A stretch of 64,000 bases of DNA, from assembly GCA_963920765.1 (NCBI GenBank), contig OY987251.1, forward strand, positions 4,838,501-4,902,500, given 5' to 3'. Positions within the stretch are counted from its first letter, which is position 1. Each line of letters starts with the position of its first letter. Origin of the DNA: Ulota crispa. Taxonomy: Eukaryota; Streptophyta; Bryopsida; Orthotrichales; Orthotrichaceae. This document shows positions 22,423 to 35,042 of this stretch, one piece after another. A program made the position numbers and the translations under genes. The notes below the pieces were generated by a model. The model was given only the letters and a program-made list of their open reading frames with translations, did not search any database and had not been told where the DNA came from.

Positions 22423-23678
22423 GAGCATTTCTTGCAACCTTGCAAATGTCCAGGTCCCTCTAAATTTTGGATGATAAGAAATCAATTCTAGCGTGTGACA
22501 ACCTCTACATTTACCTTCCCTCTTCAAATAAGCCATATTTGAAGGGGTCTCTAAACCCTCTACACGCTATATTTTCTCTTGGGATTAGCAAGTTGTCCTA
22601 GCTTACTTATTGATTTTGGAAGTTCCTTGGCTTGTGATTGATTGACATTATTTTTAGCAAGTTGCACCATTGTGGCCATCTCCTTGTAACCCCTAAAGGA
22701 CCAAGCCCATTTTTCTACCAAAATCACTAAAAACTGCCACTTCTAAGAGGTTTAGAAAAAAGGGATTTCATGTTTTGTTTTTGGGAAATCCAACTGTAGG
22801 ATCTTGCCCTAGACTAGAAGAGGTACTTGTGGGAAAAAAATCAGCTCATTCCAAACAAAGAGGAGTGAGATATTTACATCCAAAGTGAAAAAAAAGTTTT
22901 TGTCCATGCTGCCCAAAAATTTCAGAAGCTTTTGACAACTCTTATAACAAAACAACTGCTCTACCCAAAGTTGCACTTTATTTTTTCCATGTAGGAGATC
23001 AAGTTAGGTATGTGTGGGAGAATTTTTAAATCAATTGGAACTTTACAAGACATGGGAAAAAATAGAAAGTAAAAAGAAGTAGAGAATGAGTCAAAACACT
23101 AAATTGTTACGAATTTAATTATGGAAATGAAAAAAGCTAATCCCAACGGTGATAATGTTGTGATCAACAATCTACTTCCTTTGGTTTAATATTTTTTCCA
23201 AAATATTGAAAATTGAATAAAATAAAGGACTTCAAAGTTTATTTAGGAGTAGAGATTCCATAATTGCCTGCATACAAAAACTCCTCATAACTTTCATGTC
23301 ATTGATTGAAATTGAATGATTCAAAGTTTCTCATGAATAAGAAAATCTAAAGAACCAATTTCAAATTTGTATTTCAAAAAATATATAATTTTTAAAGAAG
23401 TTTCTGGGCTGCCTGGATGGGCAATCCTCCCCAAATTTCATAAATTCATGCATAATTTCTTTGTCAAATGTCAAAATGAAGAAAAAAATTAGATACCCAC
23501 ATAGATCTTTGAATTCCTCACCTTCCATAAAAGTTTTAGAAAATCACACAAAGTAGTTTAGCCATAGGTACATGCCCAAAGTCCAACTTGTCCCCCTAAG
23601 GGACAATGGTCCTTTAGGGGTTAAGTGGACAAAGGAACTAAAAGGTCCTCGGAAATTGCAAGGTTACAAAAGATGCTC
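22423..23678. mobile_element. Harbinger-like H6 with P6 inside
   Basis: GAGCATTTCTTGCAACCTTGC at the left and GCAAGGTTACAAAAGATGCTC at the right. The 22430-22685 interior is collinear with that of H5. P6 (22686-23624; ACCCCTAAAGGACC ... GGTCCTTTAGGGGTTAA) sits at the equivalent internal position. Confidence 0.6.
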
Positions 23679-25446
23679 TTGGTTTGGGTGCCAATAGAAC
23701 ATTTTGAGGGACCTTGAGTGCTTATCATCCAAGTATTATGTGTCAAACTCTCAGAGCCAGTTTCCATGAAAGGCCAGAATTGGAGGCCCATCTAGGCTGA
23801 CTTGGGCAGCTTACATAAAATTTTTTGAAATCCCCACACAAAGAAGAGTTTAGAAAAGATCCTCTAGACAAAGGTCCAGAGAGAAAGTCGCGTAGGTCAA
23901 CTTCAACTTCACTGGAGCCTGGACCCCTCCGCCAAACCCCTCCTGCAGCCCCATGGAAACTGGCTCTCACTGAGCATATGACGGTGCAGATGCTCCAAGG
24001 GGTTTCATCCATTTTTGTTTTCCACGTCCTCAGAAAATCAGAAAATGAGCTGTCCCCGTGGATGAGCATAGGTTCAGAGTCCCAGCGTCTCCAGCCAAGA
24101 CCTGCAGTGGGGTTCAGTTTCGGACAGCTAAGGTTTTAGCCTTTTGTTCCTTTGCTGCTCTGATAACTTTTGGAAAGCTGGAACCACAACCGACGAGATC
24201 CAGGGTCCATTCAGAGATTCCAGACTCTAGAACCCATGCAGGCTAGTCATTGGTCCCTGCAGAAATCCACACTAACTCCCTAGTCTCTACCCAATATTGT
24301 ACTTCTCGATTTGTAACTGGTTCTTTCAATAATTATTAGAGTTGTCCTATAAGTATTCATAGGCTGATAGGAGCACCTCTAGTCGACCTCAAAAACTTCA
24401 TCATTGAGAAACATGGTATTTTTTTGGCTTCCAATATTGTCCACTTGTTTCTTTTAATCTATTCAACTAGGTACATTAACATTCAACCATTTACAAGTCT
24501 TCTTATTCGCAAAAATAAAAAATTGATTTTTCCTTGTTGAATGTTCAACTTGCTTTTGTAAAAGAGAAGGCAGTATTTGAAAGAGTCGTTGTGTAAGGAG
24601 AAATTGCATTTTTTGCATTGTCAAGGATAGTATTTTGACAAGTTTATGCATTAATTGTTCCCTTTTCATCCAAGAGTCTCCCTAGCTTGTTGTTGTATTG
24701 TCTTTGGGAGAGAAGTGAGTGGTAGCAATAAAAAACTACATGTAAACAAATGATAGGGTGCCTAAAAAACATTTGAGATAAACAATATAATTTGCTTTTT
24801 TATACCACAAGGTACAAAAATGCCATACAATGTCTTCAAACTACTATAGGGTATAGAAAAATAGGCCCAGTTAGAAAAAAATTAGACTTAGGATACCCTA
24901 CTCATAATAATAATATTTTGGCCAAAAGTAGCTAATGATGTTGCTTTGTGAGTGGCAGATTCAAAGTGTTCAATAATTTTATACCTTCCTAGTAAATGAG
25001 TATCATTGACAATTTTTATTGAAGATACAATAGTAGTATTGACTACACTTTTTTGTTAAGTTCTAGTTGTAATTAGTCATTAGTGGGAAAAAAAAAAGTT
25101 TGAAAGAAATCAAATGTAGGATAGAAGTTGTAGTAGAATATTTTAAAAATCTAAATTACCATATCATTTATTCATATCAATTTAGAATTATAAGTAATGC
25201 AAGCCCTTTTTCTAATAACCCAAAGGAGAAAATTATATAATAATAGCGTGTTTAAAATAAATAAATAAAAATACCCCCTAAAAAACTTGGTGTTTGCACC
25301 TATCCCCTTATTTTTTACACACTAACCTCCTTGAGTGTATTGTACAAGTGGAAATGCTCTAAATGTGGATTTAGAACAAATTTCACACAAATGGGAGGAT
25401 GGTTTTCCAAAAGTTATTCATTGGTTTGTTGGTTTATTTGTTTGTT
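23679..25446. other. Unassigned DNA, with one GC-richer patch
   Basis: 23750-24260 is GC-richer than its surroundings and holds a 104-codon frame (23825-24139) with no recognised family; it may be a retroelement or LTR remnant. From 24300 to 25446 the DNA is plain AT-rich with no feature seen. Confidence 0.4.
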
Positions 25447-26178
25447 GTTTCCCCTAAAGGCCCAAGTAGCGTTTTTTTGGTAACATAGCAGATTTTGGGC
25501 AGCTCACTACAAGTGAAATTTTCATTGTTTTCCTTCAAATTTTTCACATGATGTGCCCATGGGGTAGCTTTGAGGTCCAACAACTTTCATAACTTTTGAC
25601 TACATGGTTCAAAAGTTATTGCATGATATGTAGTTTTCTTTGCTTGTTTGATAGCCTAGATAGCTCCAAAAACTTCTTTAAAAATTATATTATTATTATT
25701 TTTTAATTTTAAAATTGGTTCTTTAGATTATATAGATGTGGGAAGCTTTTATTCATTCAATTTGGTTAATAAGATGAAATTTATGAGAAATTTTAATTTG
25801 TGGGTAGGCATGGTTTTGAGAGACTCCATACCTACCCGTGAACAAAACTTCTCATAACTTTCATCTCATCAATCAAAATTGAATGATTCAAAGCTTCCCA
25901 CATCCATGTAAATATAAAGAATCAATTTGAGATTTTTATTTTTTTAAATGCAATTTTTAAAGAATTTTTGGGTTGCCCGCCCTCCCTTGTTTTGTAGAAA
26001 TTCATGCATAATTTCTTCAATAAATATTAGAATGAAGAAAAAATAAATGCCCACGCAAATTTTTGAATTGCCCATCTTTCATAAAATTTTGAGAAAATCA
26101 CACAAAGTAATTTAATTGTAAGAACATACCCAAATCCCATTTGTCCCCGGAGGTGACAGTTGATCCTCTAGGGGTTAA
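25447..26178. mobile_element. P-type element P7 (left edge decayed)
   Basis: CCCCTAAAGGCCCAAG at the left without TTAA, GATCCTCTAGGGGTTAA at the right. The interior shares TTCATCTCATCAATCAAAATTG with P2 and the GGTCCAACAACTTTCATAAC region with P3, so it looks mosaic. Confidence 0.6.
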
Positions 26179-26622
26179 TACCTCTAAAAGAAACAGTTTT
26201 GCTGATATTTGGATGAAATTCGTCAAACCTGCACGGATGGGCGTGCTCACAAAGATGGTTCTGTCCGTCTTTTTTATATCTGCATCCATTGTATGTCGCT
26301 CGACCAATGGGAAGGCACCATAAACTTTCCCAGCCCAGGTGGAGCGATAGTCCTAAAAAGATTCTTGAAAATATCCATATGATTGACTGAGCTTTCAATT
26401 TTTGTAACGAAAGAAAACAACAGAAAAGGAAGCGTAGAGAACCGGCTTCTAAATTTCTGTGCAAGCTCTCATTAGTTTTGATCCAAAAAGATTTCGACTC
26501 AGATATTGGAATCTTTCGGACAACACAGCATGATTAGTGTCTACACGGAATATTGCGTTTAACTTACGTTGCCTTGAAAACCAGGTTGCCTTATCATGAT
26601 ATGTTACTTCATGACTCATCAC
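26179..26622. other. Single-copy-looking DNA
   Basis: Short ORFs on both strands with no recognised domain. No element boundary. Confidence 0.35.
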
Positions 26623-27539
26623 TTAACCCTTTAGAGACCACCAAACCATATTTTGGTTCGGGAGAGTAGTTTTTGGCCTATATAATAAAATTGCTCAACA
26701 ATTTTGGAAAATGATCTTGAAGAATGCTTGTGATCACAAGAATTTTGTATCTAACCCAAAAAACAACAATAGAATTAGATATGGGAGTTGATAAATAATG
26801 GTGTTTATACATCATGGCCTCAAAATACGTATCCATATTTGGTCAAAGATGGATCAAAGCAACAAGACAATACATCAAACATCCAAGAAGAATGCCACAT
26901 TTCTATTGTGCAATCTTAAAAAACTTCAAATTTCTCAAGAAATATGCTTGTATTGTTTCTCTATACAGTAGTAGTACAGTTGCACTATTTGAGAATCCAT
27001 TGAAATGATGCTATCAATTTATTTATAAAAAAAATTCATCCTACATTTATGACCAATTCTTGATTGCTTTCACTGATCAGATTTTTTGTAACCATTATTA
27101 AATTTCTTGTACAACCATTTTAGGGTAGCAAAGAAAATGGGATTTTTGACCCTTTTTGTCCATTTAGCTACACCTTGTGATTGTTATTTTTGTCTATTTT
27201 TTGTGAAACTAGTCTTGTTGGAAAGGTGGGAAACCCTGCTTTTTAGAAATGTAAGGCTTTTCTCAATCAAAACTTGCATGAAAGGTTAATATTCAAAACT
27301 AAACAAGAATGAAACACAAGAGATTTTCCGCATACGGCTCACCCAATCATTATAATGTTTCACCTCCAATAGTAAATCTAACTAAAAATTTGATGCATTG
27401 CAGCAAACAAAGTGTCCCTCACATTTGTACGGTTGGATTATTAAAATTGGATCCATATTTGTTTCAAATGCACATCTAATCTTATTGCCTTGGTTTGTAG
27501 TAGATTTTGGAAAAATGTGTGTGATCTTTAAAGGGTTAA
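26623..27539. mobile_element. P-type TTAA element P8
   Basis: TTAACCCTTTAGAGACCACC at the left and GATCTTTAAAGGGTTAA at the right; TTAA at both edges, 917 bp. No long coding frame. Confidence 0.65.
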
Positions 27540-27910
27540 AGGTACATTCACACTGGGTCTTAACATGCTAGAAAGAGCGGTCCTACCGGGGTTAGGTACT
27601 GCACCTGTTTGCACTGAGCGACAGTATTATCGCTCGAACATATGTGGAGCCAAACTGGAGCTGAAGTTGAGTGTGCTCTTTTCTCCGAACGTGCGAATGA
27701 TATGCGAGAAGGTCGGGAAGGTCACGACTTTTACGTAAATACAAGATCGGGCTGAAATGATCATTTGCGAATTCTTCGGGTGCTCTTTCGTAATGTCGAC
27801 AATTCACGGGAACTACCAAAGAGCGATGCATTTAAGTTTGCACACCGTGAACAGGAACAGAGAAGGACAATGCAATAGGATTGCAACATCTTCCTCCTCT
27901 TCTTTGTCTA
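27540..27910. other. Single-copy-looking patch with a 79-codon minus frame
   Basis: Base composition is closer to that of genes, and a minus-strand frame (27831-27592) is open, but no domain or splice partner is recognised. Confidence 0.3.
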
Positions 27911-28265
27911 TAGAAATACCATAAACAGTTAAAATAAGGCACTTTAGCCTGTAAGATATGTGGAATTTCTTGAGAAATCAAGTTCAAGCTGTGGAGAAAC
28001 AAGGATAAGGAAGAGTGAAAAAAAAAAAAAAACTCAAAAATGAATATTTTATGTAATATAAATGTGGATTTAGGGTTTGGATCGTTTGTGGTTTCATAGG
28101 TGTACCTTAAATGGCTACCTCTAGAACCTTATTCCAAAATAAATTTGAACCAATCAAATGCGAGGAAAGAGCATCTTTCTGAAATCTTTTTCAAAGCCAC
28201 CTCTTGTTGGTTTAAGGACACTCTACGAAACCCTTATCCAACAGTAACCGTTTATGGTATTTCTA
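27911..28265. mobile_element. K-type element K1 (mariner-like, TA-flanked)
   Basis: TAGAAATACCATAAACAGTT at the left and ACCGTTTATGGTATTTCTA at the right. It is the undisrupted relative of 7374-8066. Confidence 0.7.
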
Positions 28266-28484
28266 CTTTATGCAATTGATGGAACATGAAGGAGCTGAAG
28301 CAAAACTAAAGAACCCAACGCTGCAATGGAATTTGGACAAAAGTTGAATCCCATCTTCTCTGTGCCCACAAAGAGTTGATTGTGGAGGGGTCTTCAATAC
28401 CCTGCACAATACAAATTTATTAACAACATGCTCATATGGGGCAACTTTCACACAAAATTGATGCAATTTTGAGAGAAACATCCT

Positions 28485-28855
28485 TTAACCCCTAAACGTA
28501 GAGGAGGACCAAAAAAAACGTCCTCTGGCTCTAAAAAAAGATTATGTGATTCAGAAAAAAGTCGTTTTTCATCTGATTTTTTTTCAAAAGTGACCATAAA
28601 CACATGGTCCATCATGGAAGACACAAAATTACCTCTTAAGATGCATTCATTTTTTTTTGTAACCCAAATTGTGATAAGATTCATAAACATGGTGTTAGCT
28701 CCCAAGCTGCCCTTGTTGCAATTTTCATGAAGGCACCATGCAATGTTGACTTTTCCAACTTTTTGAAGCAATACTATTGGTGCCCATGTACAAAACAGTG
28801 TAGACTGCTATAGGCAAGGCAAGCCACGGTGATCCATCCGTCATTTAAAGGTTAA
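28485..28855. mobile_element. P-type TTAA element P9
   Basis: TTAACCCCTAAACG at the left and CATTTAAAGG+TTAA at the right. Interior blocks (TCTGATTTTTTTTC, AACCCAAATTGTGATA, AGCCACGGTGATCCATCC) match P11 closely. Confidence 0.7.
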
Positions 28856-29215
28856 AAGGTAAGTTATGGTGCAACTATCTCTACAGTGCATCCAAGAGTC
28901 GCACAAAACAACAGTGACCGTCATACTGTCGTACTATTATTCCACAGTCTCCATTCAGCAGAGCTGTGCGCTCTTTGCGACCGTGAAAGCTTCACAATCT
29001 CAACCAAACTCTGCGAATCGAAAAAGGGAAGTCAGTAAGTTAGCACTCTCAGTACTCAGTGCCTGAACTTGATTGTTCATGGAATTCCACCGTCGAAGCA
29101 TCACACAGTCGGCACGTTTTCCATCTAATCAGCTCTGTCTCTCTCTCTAGCACATGTCAGAAAAGCAAGAGAAAAGCCAGGATCCTTGTGTTACATGTAA
29201 CACTACTTTCTATTA
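28856..29215. other. Single-copy-looking DNA between elements
   Basis: More balanced composition and a 66-codon plus frame from 28866, no domain recognised. Confidence 0.3.
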
Positions 29216-31257
29216 GGGCCTCGATACTGCCACCCTCCTTTTCGATACTGCCACACTGCCATCCAGGGTTTTATTTTTGGTTTTCTAACCAATGTAGCTT
29301 GCGGGTTCCATCCTTATTTTGGTTGGAGTTGAAGGTGGGCCCCTATGCATGAATTTTTGCATCATCATGGAATTTTTTTTGTAAGCAAGAAGTATTCATT
29401 GACATTTTTTTGAAAATTTTCAAAAACCCTTGGTATTGCTTAATTATTGCATGAAATTGGATTACTGTAGGTTGTTAGCAGATTTGGCATAAAATAATTC
29501 GTGAAAATTTGCCTAATTATTCTATAAATTATTCTCCAAAGATGCCCAATGTTAAACAAATCTAAAATTTGAAGTGTAACATCAAAAAAGTCATTAAGCT
29601 TAGCTATTTTTAGAAGTTTTTGGTTAATTCCAAGAATACTCAATCTACTGCAAACTTTATACCAAGGATAAATTTTGGAAAGTCAAAGATTTGTTGCAAA
29701 ATGCTTGATTCTACTTAAAAAGATTGATTGACTATCAAATAATAACAATTTTTTTTGAAAATGTCTAATCTTAATTTAATTGTAAAAAAAGATGCCAAAT
29801 GAGATTTTTCTAAGAAAATAATTGATTTGGCAGATTGTGCCAAATCTGCTATGAAAATACAATAGACAATACCTCAAATAGTTTTAATGATGCCATCAAT
29901 TTTCAATTTGATAAGAATTTTATGAAAGCTAAAGTTGCAAATCAATTTTTATTATTGCAATATGGCATTTTTATCCCTCTTTTCTTGTATAGGCTTGAAG
30001 ATAGACTTTTAAAAAAAGGAAATTGGGCCTTAAATTGCCCAGAAAAAACCTTGGTGCCACCCTCCTTTTTGATATAGTCACCTCACGGTTTTTTTTTGAC
30101 AAAATTTGGCCTAAATCTTACTTTAATTCTTCACTGGCAATTGTTACACTACAAAAAATTTATTGGAAAAGTGGATGAAAATGCCAATTTCCTCCCCAGG
30201 CAAACACTGCATTTGTCAAATTTTGGATGAAGTTTACTAATATTAATACATTGTATGGATGAATGTGCACTTGTTACTAATTTAACCCCTAAAATTCTTT
30301 TGTGTTTAGAGGCTGAAAACTGCTTCAAAATACTAGTCCCCAAACCAGGGTCAAAATTTTCATTGAAACTTATTTTTTAACAAATCCAACCATAGGATCC
30401 TTTGGTTGACTTGCACAACTACATTGTCCCAAAATTTGAGAATGAATATCCCCACCAATTGCAAGATCAATGTGCCTAAACTTCAAAATGTAGGTTTTTC
30501 TAGTCCTTCCAAAAGGTGAAGTCTTGATTTTCAAACTTTTTAGAAAAAAACACATATGTTGTATTTCTTGTGCAATTTTTGCAATATGTTGGAAAATGGG
30601 TTGAAAGCATATATAAAAAAATTTAACCAAAAAAATTTGGATTCATTTTTACAAAAATTATAAAGTGAAAGGTATTGATGAATGAAAGATACAACTAATA
30701 TGCTAATAAGTTTTGGAAAAATTTGAAATTGTTAATCCCAATGGCAAGAATGCTCTAATAGACAATTAGTAACTTTATTTTTCATTTTTGTTTGTAATTT
30801 TTCAAAATTGAGAGTAAAAGATAACTTTATATGTTTTTTCTACCCTCTTCCTACCTTCATTGCCCGCAAAAGAAAACTCCTTGTAACTCTTACCTCATTA
30901 TTGGAATTGAGTGATTCAATTTTTTTAAAAAGGTATCAATCTATACAATTCTAAAAAAAAAATTTAAAAAAACTTAGAATATATTTTTTGCTGCGTGGTT
31001 TGACATTGAAATTGAAAAAACCTTCTAACTTTTGCAATACTTATCTAAATGACATGAAATAAAGCTTCACATGTAAATTATGAAGAGTAGCATCCATCCT
31101 AAAAATTTCATGAGAAATTTCCAAATTATGAAGTCAATAGAGTCTACCCAAGTTCTCATAAAGCCCAAAGTGGGTTCCTTTGGCCTTTAGGGGTCAATCT
31201 AGTTTTGTCCATGTTTTCCTTACCTGCTTTATACTGCTAGGTGTTGGTTGGTCTACC

Positions 31258-31292
<35 letters not shown>

Positions 31293-31701
31293 AATAACCT
31301 TGTACCATTGCCACCCCACTTGAAATACAAATTTTTGTGAAACTTTTATTGCACATTTGCTATTTTTGATGTATTTTAGTTATAAGTGATTCAAAAGTCC
31401 TATTTATTTAGTTTCAAATTCAAGCACCTCCAATATTTTGTGAATATAGCCAGAAAATGATAAAGCTAAAAGCCTGAAACAAATCTTTCAATCAAAATTT
31501 TAAAAAATCTGAGCATTAAACTCTCAATTTCATAATCAAAGCACATCTTGAGGTGTGACATTAGTAGTTTTGGATGTGACATTTATAGTTTTGGGTATGA
31601 CTTTGGTAATTTCCTTTACATATAATAGTGTGACAACACCTAATGGAACCCCTACATGTGAGGTGGCAGTATCAAAAAGGAGGTGGTAGTATCTAGGCCC
31701 C
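29216..31701. mobile_element. Large inverted-end element V with P10 nested
   Basis: GGGCCTCGATACTGCCACCC at the left and GGTGGTAGTATCTAGGCCCC at the right, flanked by ATTA on each side (29212-29215, 31702-31705). It contains the P-type element 30282-31197 (TTAACCCCTAAAATTC ... GGCCTTTAGGGGTCAA). No transposase frame. Confidence 0.6.
31257..31291. repeat. CAA microsatellite
   Basis: About eleven CAA units in non-coding DNA inside element V. Confidence 0.95.
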
Positions 31702-31713
31702 ATTATTATTATT

Positions 31714-32107
31714 AGGGGTAGTCATAGCACTTTCTTCCCCAACTGTGGAGAATGAGAACGTGAACATGTCCCTCGTCAATTGACTACTAGAGCCTCTATT
31801 GTGGTTTGCATGCAAAAATTCTCACTGGCCCATTCTTCTCCTTTGGAAGTGAAGAATGAGGGCTTAGCAAGAGAAAATTTATCTGTGACAACCCATGTTT
31901 CACCTTGTCATCACCTTGTCCTCTTGATTTGTGAAGAGTGCATCTTATGAAAGCAGGTAATCAATACCCCATTTTCATTCTCCAAAACAAACAAACAAGG
32001 TTTTACACCATCTTCAAGAAGAATGAGCTCCTATTGGCTCTTCTTTTCTCTCCATAACTTCTCAATCTCCACTCCCTTTCCATCCTCCAAAAAGTCGTGA
32101 CTATCCC
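31714..32107. mobile_element. T-family element in intergenic DNA
   Basis: GGGGTAGTCATAGCACTTTC at the left, GTCGTGACTATCCC at the right, with GTGGAGAATGAGAAC and GAATGAGCTCCTATTGGCTC blocks shared with the intronic copies in TROL and POLH. Confidence 0.65.
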
Positions 32108-32477
32108 TAAGGTAGTTTGCTCTAATTGCGACCCTCACATTTAAAGCGTTCCGTAGCGAGTCCAAGAATGGATATGAGATGGTTCTTGAATGGACCCTTC
32201 TTAGTCTTAAAAGAAAAGGTGTATTATATTGCAATAGCCAGTCATACTCCTTTATGCACTTGATCTCTTTACAAGTTGCAAGGGGATGTTTTATGGAAGA
32301 CCTAGAGTCACAGATAGGTGTCTACTACAAAAATCTTTGAAAATTCATCAACAATTCAGTAATGCTTCAAAAAATATGAAAAAAATTGGGTTACATTTTG
32401 CATCCATTTCTCTTTAACTGAAAATTAGGCAGAAAATCTTCATGTCTTGAAAAGCCCATGAAAATCCAGAATAGCCC

Positions 32478-32834
32478 TTAACCCCTAAACATCGGCATGG
32501 ACGAAAAATGTCCTTTGCCTCAAAAAAACAACTCTGTATCCCAAAAAAAGAGTGATTTTGATCTGATTTTTTTTCGAAAGTGATCATAAATGCGTAGTGC
32601 ATCATGGAAGGCAAAAAATTACCTCTTGAGATACATTCATTTTGTTTTGTAACCCAAATTGTGATACATGGTGTTAGCTCTCGAGCTGCCCTTCCTGCAA
32701 TTTTTATGAGGACACCATGCACTGTTGACTTTTCCAATTTTTTGAAACAATACTACTAATACCCATGTGCAAAACATTGTGAAATGCTACAAGTAGGACA
32801 AGCCACGGTGATCCATCCATCCTTTAAGGGTTAA
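32478..32834. mobile_element. P-type TTAA element P11
   Basis: TTAACCCCTAAACATCGGC at the left, CCTTTAAGGG+TTAA at the right, 357 bp, close relative of P9. Confidence 0.7.
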
Positions 32835-33340
32835 AGTGACGGTTTTAGAGCGACTACCTTATTATAATTAGAAAGAAGTGGAGGGGACGGGACTACGTGG
32901 ACAAATTGAGGAATCACCTAGAATGGTGCGTGCCACGGCAGACACAAAGCGCACGACACAACCGGCACCACAAAGTAATGGAACTAACTTATCAAGCATC
33001 AACTCACTCACTCCTGCGCCATCATCATCAAATTCATCAGATTCACCAGTATTAAAATGAGTATCAGGCTGGGAAATGGTAAATAAAAAAGCATTGACCT
33101 TTGGTTCGAATGGGCTTGGGTTTGCTGCTGCAAGAGCAAGACTCAACCCAATGATGGTGGAAATCTATGCTGGATCTCAACACGGATTTCTCCACTTCCG
33201 AATGTTCGGCACCGGCGCACCTGCACAGTGCACACCCAGGGTTTCTTCTAAATTTTTTATCATTTTACAAGGGTAGCGCGACCCGCACCCAGGGTTTATT
33301 TTTGGTATTTTCGGTGGTAGAGCGACACGCATCCCAGGAT
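32835..33340. other. GC-richer unassigned patch
   Basis: A 60-codon Ser/Pro/Thr-rich plus frame (32878-33060) and a second frame from 33076 are open but unrecognised. The 3' part has the dispersed GCGACCCGCACCC motif. Possibly the decayed end of a gene or retroelement. Confidence 0.3.
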
Positions 33341-33823
33341 TTAACCCTTACAGTAAAGGACAGAGCAGCCCTTTGCGACCAATACAGTATTTAGTATTTT
33401 CTTGTATTTGGAATGCATTCACACCTTTATTACATTTGAGATCAATAAAGAAGTTAAAATATAGATCACTATGGTTCTAGTGAGCTAGTCAAGATCCCAA
33501 ATTAAAACTTTTTATTGGTAGCAAATGCTAATTATATGGCAGCTTATATACTATGTAATATGTAGAGCGGTTCTTTAAGGGTTAACCCTCAAAGGATTGA
33601 GCTACTATAATACATACTATGTATGCTGCTATATAATTGGCATTTGCTACCAACAAAAAGTTTTAATTTGGAATCTTGACTACCTCACTAGAACATCATT
33701 GATCTATATTCTAACTTCTTTGTTGATCTCAAATGTAATAAAGGTGTGGATGCACTCCAAATACAAAAAAAATACCCTATATTGTATTGGTCGCAAAAGA
33801 CTGCTTTGTCCATTAGGGGTTAA
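33341..33823. mobile_element. Palindromic dimer P12 of a TTAA element
   Basis: TTAA at 33341, at the centre (33582-33585) and at 33820. The two halves are inverted copies of one approximately 240-bp unit (CCTTTATTACATTTGAGATC against GATCTCAAATGTAATAAAGG). The monomer occurs at 51696-51930. Confidence 0.75.
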
Positions 33824-34684
33824 GCAAGCAAGGAAAATTTAGATAGAATTGGACAGAATTTATGATGCATGCACGTTCATTCGTCAAGTCTACTTATATT
33901 AGTAAACTTTATCCAAATTTTGGCAAAATTGGTGCTTAACTGGGAACAAATTTGGCAATTTCATACATTTTTTCACTAAATTTTTTTAGTGTTTCAATTG
34001 CTAGTCAAAGTTTGAGGTAAGATTTAGGTGAATTTTTGCCAAGAAAATTTTCCTTGCCCACACCCAACAATGCAAGCAAGTAAGGAAAAAATGGACAGAA
34101 TTGGAAAGAATTGTTGACATGTGCCTGTTCATCCATAAACTATACTAATAGTATTAAACTTGTTTCAAAATTTGATAAATTTGGTGTTGGCTTGGGAGGG
34201 CTTTGGCAATTTTGTCCATTTTTTCATTGTATTTTTCTATTGTTATGGGAGCCAATGAGAATTTGAGGTAAGATTAAGAAAAAAATTTGCCAAAAAAAAA
34301 ATCTAACTAGCACCAAAATCAACAATTTGGCACAACAATCGGAGAGGAATGTTTTTGACTTCACCAGCTAAAATTTGACATTTCCCATTTTCAATCTGAT
34401 TCTTTTGCTGTATTGCATTGAATGTTTTTTATATTCATACTTTGATATGCATCATTTGGTTTTATTTTAAAATTTTGACCGGTTTTTTAGATGGTAGTCT
34501 TAATTTCAACTAGCTTTTTTGCAATTTGAACCGGCAAACAATACACTAAATGCTAATTCTCCTCAAACGTTGGTTTGGCACATTTGGCATAGTGAAGGCT
34601 AGGCCACATCAACACAAATGGCATTTGAAAACGCTAACAAGAGGTAGCACTTACTTTTTTATGTAAAAAAAGATCCCTATATAC
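33824..34684. other. AT-rich DNA with short internal repeats
   Basis: GCAAG(C/T)AAGGAAAA and ATTCATC(C/G)ATAAA-type blocks repeat at about 33830, 34075 and, elsewhere, 15370 and 15630; an old repeat without clear ends. Confidence 0.4.
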
Positions 34685-34993
34685 GGAAAATTTCATGGAT
34701 ACCCTTGAAGCTTGCAATAATTTCATAGATACCCTTGCTTTTCCAGAAATTTCACAGATATCCTTGGACCAAAAAATTTAAGCGTTTGTTTTGTTGTGCA
34801 TGTCACTTCCCTTCTTCCTTTGTACGCATGCATAATAAGGAAGAAGTAGTGTGCGTACAAAGGGAGAAGGAAAGTGGCATGCACAACAAAAAAGGCTTGA
34901 AAATTTTGATCCAAGGGTATATGTGAAATTTTTGAAAAAGCAAGGGTATCTATAAAATTATTGCAAACTTCAGGGGTATCCATGAAATCTCCC
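34685..34993. mobile_element. Foldback MITE A3
   Basis: GGAAAATTTCATGGATACCC at the left, GGGTATCCATGAAATCTCCC at the right. The centre is a hairpin of CTTCTTCCTTTGTACGCATG and its inverse. A-family member. Confidence 0.75.
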
Positions 34994-35042
34994 TTAATTT
35001 ATATATTCATCTTTTTCTTCCATTTCAAACTAATGGTTCTTA

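Noticed and set aside
24300..25446. Possible LTR retrotransposon around the GC-rich patch
   Set aside because: No pair of long terminal repeats, primer-binding site or polymerase motifs could be seen.
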